Source: Candidatus Omnitrophota bacterium
GTDB taxonomy: Bacteria; Omnitrophota; Omnitrophia; Omnitrophales; Aquincolibacteriaceae
Assembly (NCBI GenBank): GCA_022711115.1
Contig: JAKLFP010000007.1
Coordinates: 1 to 64,000 of the forward strand
Direction: 5' to 3'
Length of the DNA stretch: 64,000 bases
In this document: piece after piece, positions 45,135-52,768 of the stretch
Layout: each line of letters opens with the position of its first letter
Numbering within the stretch: position 1 is the stretch's first letter
The notes under the pieces: generated by a model
Seen by the model: the letters and a program-made list of their open reading frames with translations, nothing else
Database searches by the model: none
Told to the model about the DNA's origin: nothing
Translations under genes and position numbers: made by a program

Positions 45135-47039
45135 ATGGAACAGTGGATCAATCACATCAAAGACCCAAAGGATCTGAAAAAAATACCTCTTGAGAAACTT
45201 TCCGAGGTGGCCGAGGAATATCGGCACTTTCTGATCGAATCTGTGGCGGAAACGGGCGGGCATTTGGGCGCGAGCCTCGGCGTATTGGAGTTGAGCATCG
45301 CACTTCATTATGTTTTAAATTCTCCTAAGGACAAGATTTGCTGGGATGTCGGGCATCAGGCTTATGTTCATAAGATGATCACTGGCCGTCGGGACAGGAT
45401 GAATACTTTAAGGAAGCCGCATGGGTTGAGTGGTTTTCCCTCGCCATGGGAAAGTCAACACGATCCGTTTATTGTCGGACATGCCGGGACCGCGATCTCG
45501 GAGGCGCTCGGGCTTGCTTGTGCCCGCGATCTTAAAAAATCAAAAGAGAAAATCATTGCGGTGGTCGGGGATGGTGCCATGACGGCCGGTCTTTCTTTTG
45601 AAGCCTTGAACAATGCGGGGCATCTCAAGAAAAATATGCTGATCATCCTGAACGATAACGAAATGTCCATTGCCAGAAATGTGGGGGCGATGAGCCGTTA
45701 TCTCAATAAAGTGCTCACGAATCCGCTTTATAATCGCATCCGAGGGGAAGTTGAAAAACAACTGAAACGTTTCCGGAGACTCTCAAAACTCGCTACTTCC
45801 TCTCTTGAGGGAATGAAACATCTTTTTGTGCCGGGCATTCTTTTCGAGGAACTTGGGTTTCGCTATTTCGGCCCTGTGGACGGCCATAATGTGACCGGTC
45901 TTGTGCAAACCTTACGCGATGTACTGACCTTGAATACCTGCAGTATTCTTCATGTGGTGACCCAAAAAGGAAAAGGATGCGCTTACGCAGAAGAGGACGA
46001 AGAAAAAGGACACGGGGTCGTTCCGTTTAATGTCAAAACGGGCGAGAAAATCGAGGTTAAGCCCTCCCAAGGTTCAACGGCCTCAAGTGTTTCATACACA
46101 CAGGCTTTTGCGGATGTGCTTTCCAAACACGCGCGAAGAGATCTGGATGTGGTGGCGATCACAGCGGCGATGCCGTCCGGGACAGGCTTGTTGCAATTCC
46201 AAAAAGAGTTTCCGGACCGATTTTTTGACGTCGGGATCGCGGAACAGCATGCGATTTCATTTGCCGGCGCTCTGGCAAGGGGCGGTCTCAAGCCGGTTTG
46301 CGCGATTTATTCTTCTTTTCTCCAGCGGGCTCATGATTCAGTGATGCATGATGTAGCGCTTCAAAAACAGCGCGTTGTGATCGGGATCGATCGTGCGGGG
46401 CTGGTCGGTGCCGATGGGGCGACGCACCAGGGGATTTTTGATATTGCTTTTCTCGGTTCAGTCCCTGGGATCGTGTTGGCTTCCCCGATCGATGAATATG
46501 AAATGGATAAGATGCTAGAACTCGGTCTGCATCATGCTGCGGCATTTGCAATGCGTTATCCACGCGCGAACATCCCAAAGATGTTTGATGCATTTGCAAA
46601 AAAAAGTTTCGACATTGGGGAAGGGGAAATCCTGATGGAAGGCGAGGACGTGACATTGCTTGCATTGGGCAGTATGGTCGAAGTTGCTTGCAAGGCACAC
46701 GCGCTTTTAAAAAAAGACGGCGTATCGGCGCGTGTGGTGAATATGCGGTTTGCAAAACCTCTCGATGAATCGTTGATTCTTGATTCGCTTCACAACACAA
46801 AGCACCTTTTTACCCTGGAGGAGCATGTTTTTACAGGTGGCTTTGGGGCCAAGGTCCTTGAGCTTTTGGAACGGCAAAATATCCGTGAAATCCCGCTCAA
46901 ACGCTTTGCCTTACCCGAGGAATTTATTGAACACGGTTCCCGTGAAGCCCAACTCGACGAATTCGGCCTTTCTCCTGAAAAGATTACGGCCGGAATCCTT
47001 AAAGAGTTATCTCTTAAAAAACATTTTCTTTCAGAATAA
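45135..47039 (+). CDS. dxs: 1-deoxy-D-xylulose-5-phosphate synthase
   Basis: A thiamine-diphosphate enzyme that joins pyruvate and glyceraldehyde-3-phosphate at the start of the MEP isoprenoid route. The product has 634 residues. It shows GGHLGASLGVLELSIALHYV, the ThDP motif GDGAMTAGLSFEALNNAGHL with NDNEMSIARNVG, and the transketolase halves FDVGIAEQHAISFAGALARG and DRAGLVGADGATHQG. It starts one base after ispA. Confidence 0.97.
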   Translation: MEQWINHIKDPKDLKKIPLEKLSEVAEEYRHFLIESVAETGGHLGASLGVLELSIALHYVLNSPKDKICWDVGHQAYVHKMITGRRDRMNTLRKPHGLSGFPSPWESQHDPFIVGHAGTAISEALGLACARDLKKSKEKIIAVVGDGAMTAGLSFEALNNAGHLKKNMLIILNDNEMSIARNVGAMSRYLNKVLTNPLYNRIRGEVEKQLKRFRRLSKLATSSLEGMKHLFVPGILFEELGFRYFGPVDGHNVTGLVQTLRDVLTLNTCSILHVVTQKGKGCAYAEEDEEKGHGVVPFNVKTGEKIEVKPSQGSTASSVSYTQAFADVLSKHARRDLDVVAITAAMPSGTGLLQFQKEFPDRFFDVGIAEQHAISFAGALARGGLKPVCAIYSSFLQRAHDSVMHDVALQKQRVVIGIDRAGLVGADGATHQGIFDIAFLGSVPGIVLASPIDEYEMDKMLELGLHHAAAFAMRYPRANIPKMFDAFAKKSFDIGEGEILMEGEDVTLLALGSMVEVACKAHALLKKDGVSARVVNMRFAKPLDESLILDSLHNTKHLFTLEEHVFTGGFGAKVLELLERQNIREIPLKRFALPEEFIEHGSREAQLDEFGLSPEKITAGILKELSLKKHFLSE

Positions 47040-47101
47040 TTTTTTGTTACTCTTGCGACAGACATCCTTAGTTTTTGAAATTTGAAATAAGCGAGGCGTT
47101 T

Positions 47102-47938
47102 ATGAAAACAGTCGGCATTGTGATCAATTCAAAAAAACAGGGAGCTCTGGAACTTGGAGCAAAACTGCGTACATGGCTTGAAAAACGGGATATGACAGTC
47201 TTGGATTCGGCGACGATGCCGCTTGATGAAATCGTGAGACAAGTGGATTTTGTGATTTCTCTTGGCGGAGACGGGACCATGCTTTCAATCGTTGGGCAGA
47301 TGAGAACTCGCTCGATTCCTGTGCTAGGGGTCAATCTCGGCAGTCTTGGGTTTCTCACGGAGGTGAAGCAGGCCGAAGTTTTTGAAGAACTCAATGCTTA
47401 TCTTCAGGAGCCCAAAACCGAAAGCCGGGTCATGCTTTCCTGCACGGTTTGGAGCAAAAAAGAAAAAAAAGAGCGAAGATTTTTGGCGCTCAATGACATT
47501 GTGGTCAGCCGCGAAGGGTTGGCGCGTATCCTTCGCCTGGATGTTCTGATTTCCGGCGAAAAGTTTATAAGTTTCCGCGGAGACGGTGTCATCATTTCCA
47601 CGCCCGTGGGTTCCACAGCTTATTCGCTGTCTGCGGGAGGAGCGGTAGTCCATCCTAAATTGGAAGCGCTCATCATCACACCGATTTGTCCTCATGCGCT
47701 GAGCCTTCGCCCGATGGTGATCTCGGCCGATGAGAAAATTACGGTGCGGGTGCGCACCGATACTCCGCAGGAAAAAGCGCTTGTGACTTCCGACGGTCAA
47801 GAAAAGCTGGAAATCGACGATAGTTATACTGTCGAGGTAGGCCGATCGAGCGCTCCTTTCCAATTAATCAAGAGTTCCAAGCGGAGTTATCTCGAAACGC
47901 TTCGAGAGAATTTTAAACTTCCGGATGCTGAGAAATGA
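47102..47938 (+). CDS. nadK: NAD kinase
   Basis: Phosphorylates NAD to NADP. The product is 278 residues from ATG 47102, which has GCGAGG upstream and fits family N-termini (KTVGIVINSKK). The nucleotide signature is LGGDGTMLSIV, followed by NLGSLGFLTE and STPVGSTAYSLSAGG. It completes the isoprenoid/cofactor run and can supply the NADPH that the MEP pathway uses. Confidence 0.96.
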   Translation: MKTVGIVINSKKQGALELGAKLRTWLEKRDMTVLDSATMPLDEIVRQVDFVISLGGDGTMLSIVGQMRTRSIPVLGVNLGSLGFLTEVKQAEVFEELNAYLQEPKTESRVMLSCTVWSKKEKKERRFLALNDIVVSREGLARILRLDVLISGEKFISFRGDGVIISTPVGSTAYSLSAGGAVVHPKLEALIITPICPHALSLRPMVISADEKITVRVRTDTPQEKALVTSDGQEKLEIDDSYTVEVGRSSAPFQLIKSSKRSYLETLRENFKLPDAEK

Positions 47939-48047
47939 CGGCAGTAGAAGCACCGTCAATCCTTGCCTGATTTTAGCGGGGATCCAGCCATGAGGTCTCC
48001 GTGGAAGTATTTGGGAATGACAAGAAGATCCAGAGGAGGGTAATCCC

Positions 48048-48416
48048 ATGGCTCGTCTGTTGATTGTTGATGACGAAAAAATGATCTGTGAAGAGTTCCG
48101 CGAGACTCTGGAGCAGGAAGGTTATGAAGTGGATTGTGCTTTGGATGGCAAAGAGGGATTGAACAAGATCCGGTCCACGGAATACAACCTTGTTTTTTTG
48201 GATGCATCGATGCCGAAAATGGACGGGAAAAAAGTCCTCAAGCATATCCGAGATATTAGCCGCGTTCCTGTGGCTTTTATCACGGGATTTCTTCCGGTCA
48301 ATAAAGAAAAAGAGATCTTAAAAATGGGTGCGCTTACTTGCATGCAAAAACCCCTCGATCTGGATCGTGTCAAATCTCTCATCCATGGTGTCACGAACCA
48401 AAAGAATACGGCTTGA
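48048..48416 (+). CDS. Single-domain response regulator (CheY-like)
   Basis: The product is 122 residues, a stand-alone receiver. The acidic pair is VDDEKM, the phospho-Asp is in LVFLDASMPKMDG (Asp about 54), the Thr is in AFITGF and the Lys is in MQKPLDL. GAGGAGGG lies before the ATG. It has no output domain, so it must signal through a partner. The gltX start follows four bases after its stop. No kinase gene is near. Confidence 0.93.
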   Translation: MARLLIVDDEKMICEEFRETLEQEGYEVDCALDGKEGLNKIRSTEYNLVFLDASMPKMDGKKVLKHIRDISRVPVAFITGFLPVNKEKEILKMGALTCMQKPLDLDRVKSLIHGVTNQKNTA

Positions 48417-48420
48417 TCTT

Positions 48421-49698
48421 ATGATCCGTGTACGATTTGCCCCTTCTCCCACGGGATTCCTTCATATTGGTGGTGTCCGGACTGCGCTTTTTAATTTTTT
48501 GTATGCGCGTCAGCAGGGTGGGCAATTCTTGCTTCGCATCGAAGACACGGACCGCCAACGTTCGACGCCTGAATTTGAACAAGAAATTCTCGATTCACTC
48601 CGGTGGCTTGGCCTCGATTGGGACGGGGAACTGGTTCATCAGAGCCGGCGCCTTGACCGTTACCGCGAGATTGCGCAGGAATTGGTCTCCAAAGGTCTCG
48701 CTTACCAATCCGAAGGCGCCATCAAATTCAAAATACCCAAGACCGAGATCAAGGTCTACGATATCGTTCGCGGGGAAGTGACCTATGACTCGGAGGAGTT
48801 CGAGGACCTTGTCATCATGAAATCCGACGGATTTCCGGTTTTTCATCTCGCAGTCATCGTGGATGATCATGACATGGAGATTACCCATGTGATCCGCGGA
48901 GAGGACCATCTGACGAATACTCCGAGGCATATCCTGCTCCAGCAGGCGCTTGGGTGGAAACCGCCGAAATACGCACATCTGCCGCTAATTTTCGGATCAG
49001 ACGGTACGCCTCTTTCCAAACGCCATGGCGCGGTGGCGGTATCCGAGTATCGTCGGCAGGGCTTTCTACCTCAGGCACTTCTTAATTATCTTGCTCTTCT
49101 GGGTTGGAACCCAGGGACACAACAGGAAATATTCTCGCTCCAGGAGCTTGTGAAACAATTTTCACTGAAACGCGTCATTAAATCCAACGCGCAGTTCAAT
49201 CCCGAAAAACTTTTTTGGCTCAACGGCCAGCATCTCCGGATGCTCCCGGGCGAGGTGTTTGAAAAACAAATTACGGAATTCTGGCACGATAAAATGGAAA
49301 TCCAGCCCGAAGAACAATGGCGGAAATTGATCGCTCTTTACCGGCCGCGCATTCAAACGTTTGAAGAGCTTCAAGAACAGTCCGTTTATTGTTTTTCGGA
49401 TCCGGCCTATACAGACGAAAAAATGCTGCAGGAAATTCGAAGCAATTCCGGTTTGATAACTCTCTTGAAACAGTGGGGAAAAGCCGTTCAGGAGCTTCCG
49501 GATTTTGAGGACACGACAGCCTTGGATCAGAAAACGCGTCAGATTGCGGAAACAGCAGGGCTTAAGCCCAAGGATATTATCCATCCGCTCCGGTTCGTGC
49601 TGACCGGTAGGATCGCGAGTCCCGGACTTTTTGAGCTTATGAGTCTTATCGGAAAAGAGATCTGCTTGAAGCGCCTCCATCTCTTTCTTGGCCAATAA
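48421..49698 (+). CDS. gltX: Glutamyl-tRNA synthetase
   Basis: The product is 425 residues from ATG 48421 (the longer frame would overlap the response regulator). The class I motifs are RFAPSPTGFLHIGGVRTALF (HIGH-like) and GTPLSKRHGAVAV (KMSKS-like). The C-terminal half is the helical anticodon-binding domain of the bacterial type. It is followed by glnS, so both Glx enzymes lie in tandem. Confidence 0.93.
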   Translation: MIRVRFAPSPTGFLHIGGVRTALFNFLYARQQGGQFLLRIEDTDRQRSTPEFEQEILDSLRWLGLDWDGELVHQSRRLDRYREIAQELVSKGLAYQSEGAIKFKIPKTEIKVYDIVRGEVTYDSEEFEDLVIMKSDGFPVFHLAVIVDDHDMEITHVIRGEDHLTNTPRHILLQQALGWKPPKYAHLPLIFGSDGTPLSKRHGAVAVSEYRRQGFLPQALLNYLALLGWNPGTQQEIFSLQELVKQFSLKRVIKSNAQFNPEKLFWLNGQHLRMLPGEVFEKQITEFWHDKMEIQPEEQWRKLIALYRPRIQTFEELQEQSVYCFSDPAYTDEKMLQEIRSNSGLITLLKQWGKAVQELPDFEDTTALDQKTRQIAETAGLKPKDIIHPLRFVLTGRIASPGLFELMSLIGKEICLKRLHLFLGQ

Positions 49699-49749
49699 CC
49701 CATCCATAATGTTGACTGAATTTTGATCGTACTCTGAAGGCCATGATTT

Positions 49750-49758
49750 TGATATAAT
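49750..49758 (+). promoter_or_regulatory. Extended -10 promoter immediately before glnS; leaderless start candidate
   Basis: TGaTATAAT (49750-49758; TATAAT at 49753-49758), then 8 bases and the glnS ATG at 49767. There is no Shine-Dalgarno. The expected RNA start falls on or within two bases of the ATG. Confidence 0.55.
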
Positions 49759-49766
49759 CCTCACCT

Positions 49767-51464
49767 ATGGAAAAACCGAAAATGCCATCCAACTTTATTC
49801 GCGACATTGTAGATCAGGATATCGCGTGCGGCAAAAATGGGGGACGTGTTCATACGCGTTTTCCACCGGAGCCGAATGGCTATCTGCATATCGGCCACGC
49901 CAAGGCGATTTGCATCAGTTTCGGGATCGCCCGCGACTACCAAGGCCTTTGTAATCTCCGTTTTGACGATACCAATCCCGAAAAAGAAGAAGTGGAATAT
50001 GTGGATTCCATTCGCGAAGACGTCCACTGGCTGGGATTCGATTGGGGCGACAGGGAGTATTACGCCTCCGATTATTTCGATCAGCTTCACCAGCACGCGA
50101 TTACCTTGATTCAAAAAGGAAAAGCCTATGTCTGTGATCTGAGCCCCGATGAGCAAAGGCGCCATCGGGGGACGCTCACGGAACCTGGGAAGAATAGTCC
50201 GAACCGCGACCGTTCGGTAGAAGAGAATCTCGATCTTTTTGGACGGATGAGGCAAGGCGAGTTCGAGGAAGGAACCCGCGTCTTGCGCGCGAAGATCGAT
50301 ATGGCCTCCCCAAACATCAACATGCGCGATCCGACCATGTATCGCATCAAAAAGGCCTCGCATCACCGGACCGGTGACAAATGGTGTATTTATCCCATGT
50401 ACGATTTTACGCACTGCATCTCCGATTCCATCGAAGGGATCACACATTCCATCTGCACGTTGGAATTCGAGAACAATCGTCCGCTTTATGACTGGTTTCT
50501 TGATCAGCTCGGCATCCATCATCCCCAGCAGATTGAATTTGCGAGATTGAATCTCACGCATACGGTTCTGAGCAAAAGAATTCTCCTGCAACTTGTGCAG
50601 AGAAAGATTGTTTCAGGCTGGAACGATCCCCGCATGCCGACCATCTCAGGATTTCGGCGTCGCGGTTACACGCCCTCTTCGATTCGTTCGTTCTGCGACA
50701 AGATCGGTGTCGCGAAATTCAACAGTACGATCGACATGGTGGTACTCGAAAACAGTATCCGCGAGGAACTGAACAGAACTGCGCCTCGTGTCATGGCTGT
50801 CCTGGATCCTCTGAAAGTGGTGATTACAGATTATCCCGAAGGCAAAATCGAGGAAATGGAAGCAGTCAATAATCCCGAGGATCCGTCCCAAGGATCCAGG
50901 ATCGTTCCTTTTTCCCGTGAGCTTTATATTGAACGGGATGATTTCCGTGAAACGCCGCCGCCGAAGTTCTTTCGCCTTGCTCCGGGCAAGGAGGTCCGGC
51001 TTCGTTACGGCTATTTCATCAAATGTGAAAAAGTCATCAAGGATCCAAAAACAGGGGAGATCACAGAGATCCATTGCACGCATGACCCGGCAACGCGCGG
51101 AGGGAACAATCCTCCGGACGGACGCAAAGTCAAAGGTACGATTCACTGGGTTTCCGCCACACAAGCGCTCCAGGCTGAAGTCCGGCTTTATGATCATCTA
51201 TTCGCAGCCAAGGATCCAAGCGATTTCCCGGAAGGGAAGGATATTTTTGAGAATCTTAATCCGAAATCCCTGGTGACAATTTCTCAGGCATTTCTGGAAC
51301 CGAGCTTGAAGAACGCAAAAGCAGGCGAGCATTTTCAATTTGAGCGTTTAGGTTATTTCTTTGCGGATCCTGTCGATTCAAAATTGGGCCAGCCAGTCTT
51401 CAATCGTACAGTCACGCTTCGCGACACCTGGGAAAAGATCGAAAAAACCGGAAAAACGTCATGA
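49767..51464 (+). CDS. glnS: Glutaminyl-tRNA synthetase
   Basis: Charges tRNA-Gln directly, so this cell need not rely on GatCAB transamidation for Gln. The product has 565 residues, normal. The HIGH motif is [20 protein letters not shown], followed by [19 protein letters not shown]; the KMSKS motif is [11 protein letters not shown]. The C-terminal two beta-barrels read [18 protein letters not shown]. It overlaps lepB by four bases and lies close to the tRNA-Gln gene. GlnRS is scattered in bacteria by horizontal transfer. Confidence 0.97.
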   Translation: MEKPKMPSNFIRDIVDQDIACGKNGGRVHTRFPPEPNGYLHIGHAKAICISFGIARDYQGLCNLRFDDTNPEKEEVEYVDSIREDVHWLGFDWGDREYYASDYFDQLHQHAITLIQKGKAYVCDLSPDEQRRHRGTLTEPGKNSPNRDRSVEENLDLFGRMRQGEFEEGTRVLRAKIDMASPNINMRDPTMYRIKKASHHRTGDKWCIYPMYDFTHCISDSIEGITHSICTLEFENNRPLYDWFLDQLGIHHPQQIEFARLNLTHTVLSKRILLQLVQRKIVSGWNDPRMPTISGFRRRGYTPSSIRSFCDKIGVAKFNSTIDMVVLENSIREELNRTAPRVMAVLDPLKVVITDYPEGKIEEMEAVNNPEDPSQGSRIVPFSRELYIERDDFRETPPPKFFRLAPGKEVRLRYGYFIKCEKVIKDPKTGEITEIHCTHDPATRGGNNPPDGRKVKGTIHWVSATQALQAEVRLYDHLFAAKDPSDFPEGKDIFENLNPKSLVTISQAFLEPSLKNAKAGEHFQFERLGYFFADPVDSKLGQPVFNRTVTLRDTWEKIEKTGKTS

Positions 51465-52039
51465 ATAAAAAAAAGATGCTATTTTTTATTTTATTAAGTT
51501 TGATCATTCTTGCCGCTATAAGCGAAGCATTGATTTTTCAGGGGCATTATAAAGCATTTCGGATTCCTAACGTTTCGATGGAGCCAACCTTCCATGTGAA
51601 TGACCGGGTCATTGTTGATCAAAGGGCTTATAAAGATAAGGCGCCGCAAAGAGGAGATATCATTGTGTTTAAATTAACCATAATGGGAAAAACGAAATTG
51701 TGGTGTAAGCGAATCGTTGGGCTGCCAGGAGAAAAATTAGAAATTAAAGAACAGAAGATTTTTATTAATGATAAGCCAGTGTCTCTGCCTTGGTTTCCCA
51801 ACATTCCTTTAGAAGCCCAAAAAGGGTGGGGGAAACAATTGGAGAGTGTTCCGATGAAAGCGTTAATCCCAGAAGATAATTATTATGTGCTTGGCGATAA
51901 TCTGCGGCACAGTTTTGACAGCCGCCATTTTGACTTTGTTGCTCGCCGTAATATTCGTGGTAAAGTAGTGATGTTCTATAGCGGAAAGATGCCTATTCAA
52001 AAGATAGTAAAACTTATCCTGACTGGGAAAACAAATTAA
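51461..52039 (+). CDS. lepB: Signal peptidase I
   Basis: Cleaves Sec/Tat signal peptides at the outer face of the inner membrane. The product has 192 residues. One N-terminal transmembrane segment ([20 protein letters not shown]), catalytic Ser39 in NVSMEPTF and Lys83 in [10 protein letters not shown], then [13 protein letters not shown]. The last motif departs from the canonical GDNRxxSxDSR by Leu for the first Arg. The base composition is more AT-rich than glnS, so it may have been acquired separately. The ATG overlaps the glnS stop. Many exported proteins in the window are potential substrates. Confidence 0.93.
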   Translation: MNKKKMLFFILLSLIILAAISEALIFQGHYKAFRIPNVSMEPTFHVNDRVIVDQRAYKDKAPQRGDIIVFKLTIMGKTKLWCKRIVGLPGEKLEIKEQKIFINDKPVSLPWFPNIPLEAQKGWGKQLESVPMKALIPEDNYYVLGDNLRHSFDSRHFDFVARRNIRGKVVMFYSGKMPIQKIVKLILTGKTN

Positions 52040-52121
52040 TAAAAATTTTTTGTAACAATGAATGTTCCTCTATAGGTCCATTGTCAGACAAATTGCATCT
52101 CTTGGTTTTTCAGGTTGTTCG

Positions 52122-52150
52122 TTGCGTTCAAGAGGAAGACCCGCTATAAT
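52122..52150 (+). promoter_or_regulatory. Strong promoter candidate between lepB and tRNA-Gln
   Basis: TTGCGT (52122-52127), 17 bases, perfect TATAAT (52145-52150). The RNA would begin near 52157. Confidence 0.5.
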
Positions 52151-52156
52151 TCGTCC

Positions 52157-52301
52157 GTTTTTCTTTTCTGAATCCCGCAATCTTTAGGTGGCTGTTTCTC
52201 ATGGGGGAATGGTGTCCCGCTTGGAAAAGTACACGGGACTATGGATAATGAATATCTGTGTAGCAAAGACAAGTTGCTGCAATAAAGGTTTGTCTTTTTT
52301 G
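52157..52301 (+). ncRNA. Possible small RNA unit upstream of tRNA-Gln
   Basis: Between the promoter at 52122-52150 and the tRNA lies about 145 bases with no ORF. It holds a 6-bp GC hairpin (GTCCCG at 52214-52219 with CGGGAC at 52234-52239) and ends with the perfect 8-bp repeat AAAGACAA (52265-52272) / TTGTCTTT (52290-52297) followed by TTT, an intrinsic-terminator shape. It lacks the SRP, tmRNA and 6S RNA signatures I know. A second reading is that it is only the tRNA leader. Confidence 0.3.
52221..52249 (+). promoter_or_regulatory. Second promoter candidate, likely for tRNA-Gln
   Basis: TTGGAA (52221-52226), 17 bases, GATAAT (52244-52249; 5 of 6 match TATAAT). It would start RNA near 52256, some 50 bases before the tRNA. 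Confidence 0.4.
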
Positions 52302-52307
52302 TTTCGT

Positions 52308-52381
52308 TGGGGAATGGTGTAACGGTAGCACAGGTGACTCTGGATCACCTAGTCTAGGTTCAAATCCTAGTTCCCCAGCCA
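52308..52381 (+). tRNA. tRNA-Gln (anticodon CUG)
   Basis: Acceptor TGGGGAA/TTCCCCA, anticodon stem GGTGA/TCACC with loop CTCTGGA (anticodon CTG), T arm CTAGG/CCTAG with loop TTCAAAT, discriminator G at 52378 and an encoded CCA (52379-52381). The tRNA-Arg in this window lacks an encoded CCA. It is near glnS, its own synthetase. Confidence 0.95.
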
Positions 52382-52418
52382 ACTGATTCTATCTCTACCT
52401 GCCAGAGATAGGAATTAT

Positions 52419-52453
52419 ACCCCAGATCGGGTAATTCCGGTTTGGGGTTTTTT
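52419..52453 (+). terminator. Intrinsic terminator after tRNA-Gln
   Basis: ACCCCAGATCGG (52419-52430) pairs with CCGGTTTGGGGT (52437-52448) over 12 positions (two G-T pairs), with a six-base loop and a run of T. It ends the tRNA-Gln transcript. Confidence 0.85.
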
Positions 52454-52496
52454 ATGTCCGCGTGTTTCAAAGAGATACGCCAACTCCCACCCCGTC

Positions 52497-52521
52497 ATTC
52501 CCGAATGGTTTTATCGGGAAT
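52497..52521. repeat. REP-like palindrome
   Basis: ATTCCCGA (52497-52504) and TCGGGAAT (52514-52521) around a nine-base loop, preceded by CCGTC. Palindromes of this type, GTCATTCCCG..CGGGAAT, are dispersed in many bacterial genomes. Only one copy is in this window. Confidence 0.6.
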
Positions 52522-52549
52522 CCAAGCTCTGCATTTTTGCCAGCCTTAA

Positions 52550-52563
52550 ATGGGCTAAAGCCC
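52550..52563. repeat. Short palindrome TGGGCT-AA-AGCCCA
   Basis: A perfect 6-bp stem with a two-base loop. The TGGGCTAAAGCCCA word is known as a small dispersed palindrome in other genomes. One copy here. Confidence 0.4.
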
Positions 52564-52720
52564 ACAATTCATCTCCAAAACGCCGATTGGTAAATGCTCA
52601 CAGGTAAATGGTATTTTGCCCGAATTGAAAAAATGATCTGGGCCACAATAGACCATTAACCTGAATCAAAAACAATAACGTCGACTTGGAACTTTCAATC
52701 TCTGGTAAATGCGGTTGGAC

Positions 52721-52753
52721 ACTCCCGAGGTGTGCGCAGTACTCCTCGGGAGT
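52721..52753. repeat. 10-bp inverted repeat 16 bases beyond the recombinase stop
   Basis: ACTCCCGAGG (52721-52730) and CCTCGGGAGT (52744-52753), perfect, with a 13-base gap. It lies at the 3' end of the minus-strand recombinase gene. No T-run follows on either strand. It could be a Rho-assisted terminator or a recombination site. Confidence 0.5.
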
Positions 52754-52768
52754 GGGGATGGTCAGGGG

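Larger units (their letters stand above)
52382..52768. other. Gap holding repeats, between tRNA-Gln and the recombinase gene
   Basis: Nothing here is coding. The gap contains the tRNA terminator (52419-52453), two palindromic repeats of dispersed type (52497-52521, 52550-52563) and a 10-bp inverted repeat at 52721-52753. I found no direct repeat of the tRNA 3' end that would mark an attachment site. Confidence 0.6.

Noticed and set aside
47939-48047. Terminator after nadK (TGACGG/CCGTCA)
   Set aside because: The stem is only 6 bp with an 11-base loop and no T-run follows.
49761-50591. A 276-codon minus-strand frame opposite glnS
   Set aside because: It has no motif and no start context, and glnS is unambiguous on the plus strand.
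52157-52301. Signal recognition particle RNA, 6S RNA or tmRNA
   Set aside because: None of the hallmark words (SRP GGAAGGAAGCAGCC-like tetraloop, tmRNA tag ORF or tRNA-like ends, 6S open-complex bulge) were recognised in this segment.
32743-52755. Shared 12-base word CCTCGGGAGTGG at about 32743 and 52744
   Set aside because: A 12-base match between two sites in 64 kb is expected by chance many times, and nothing else links the sites.
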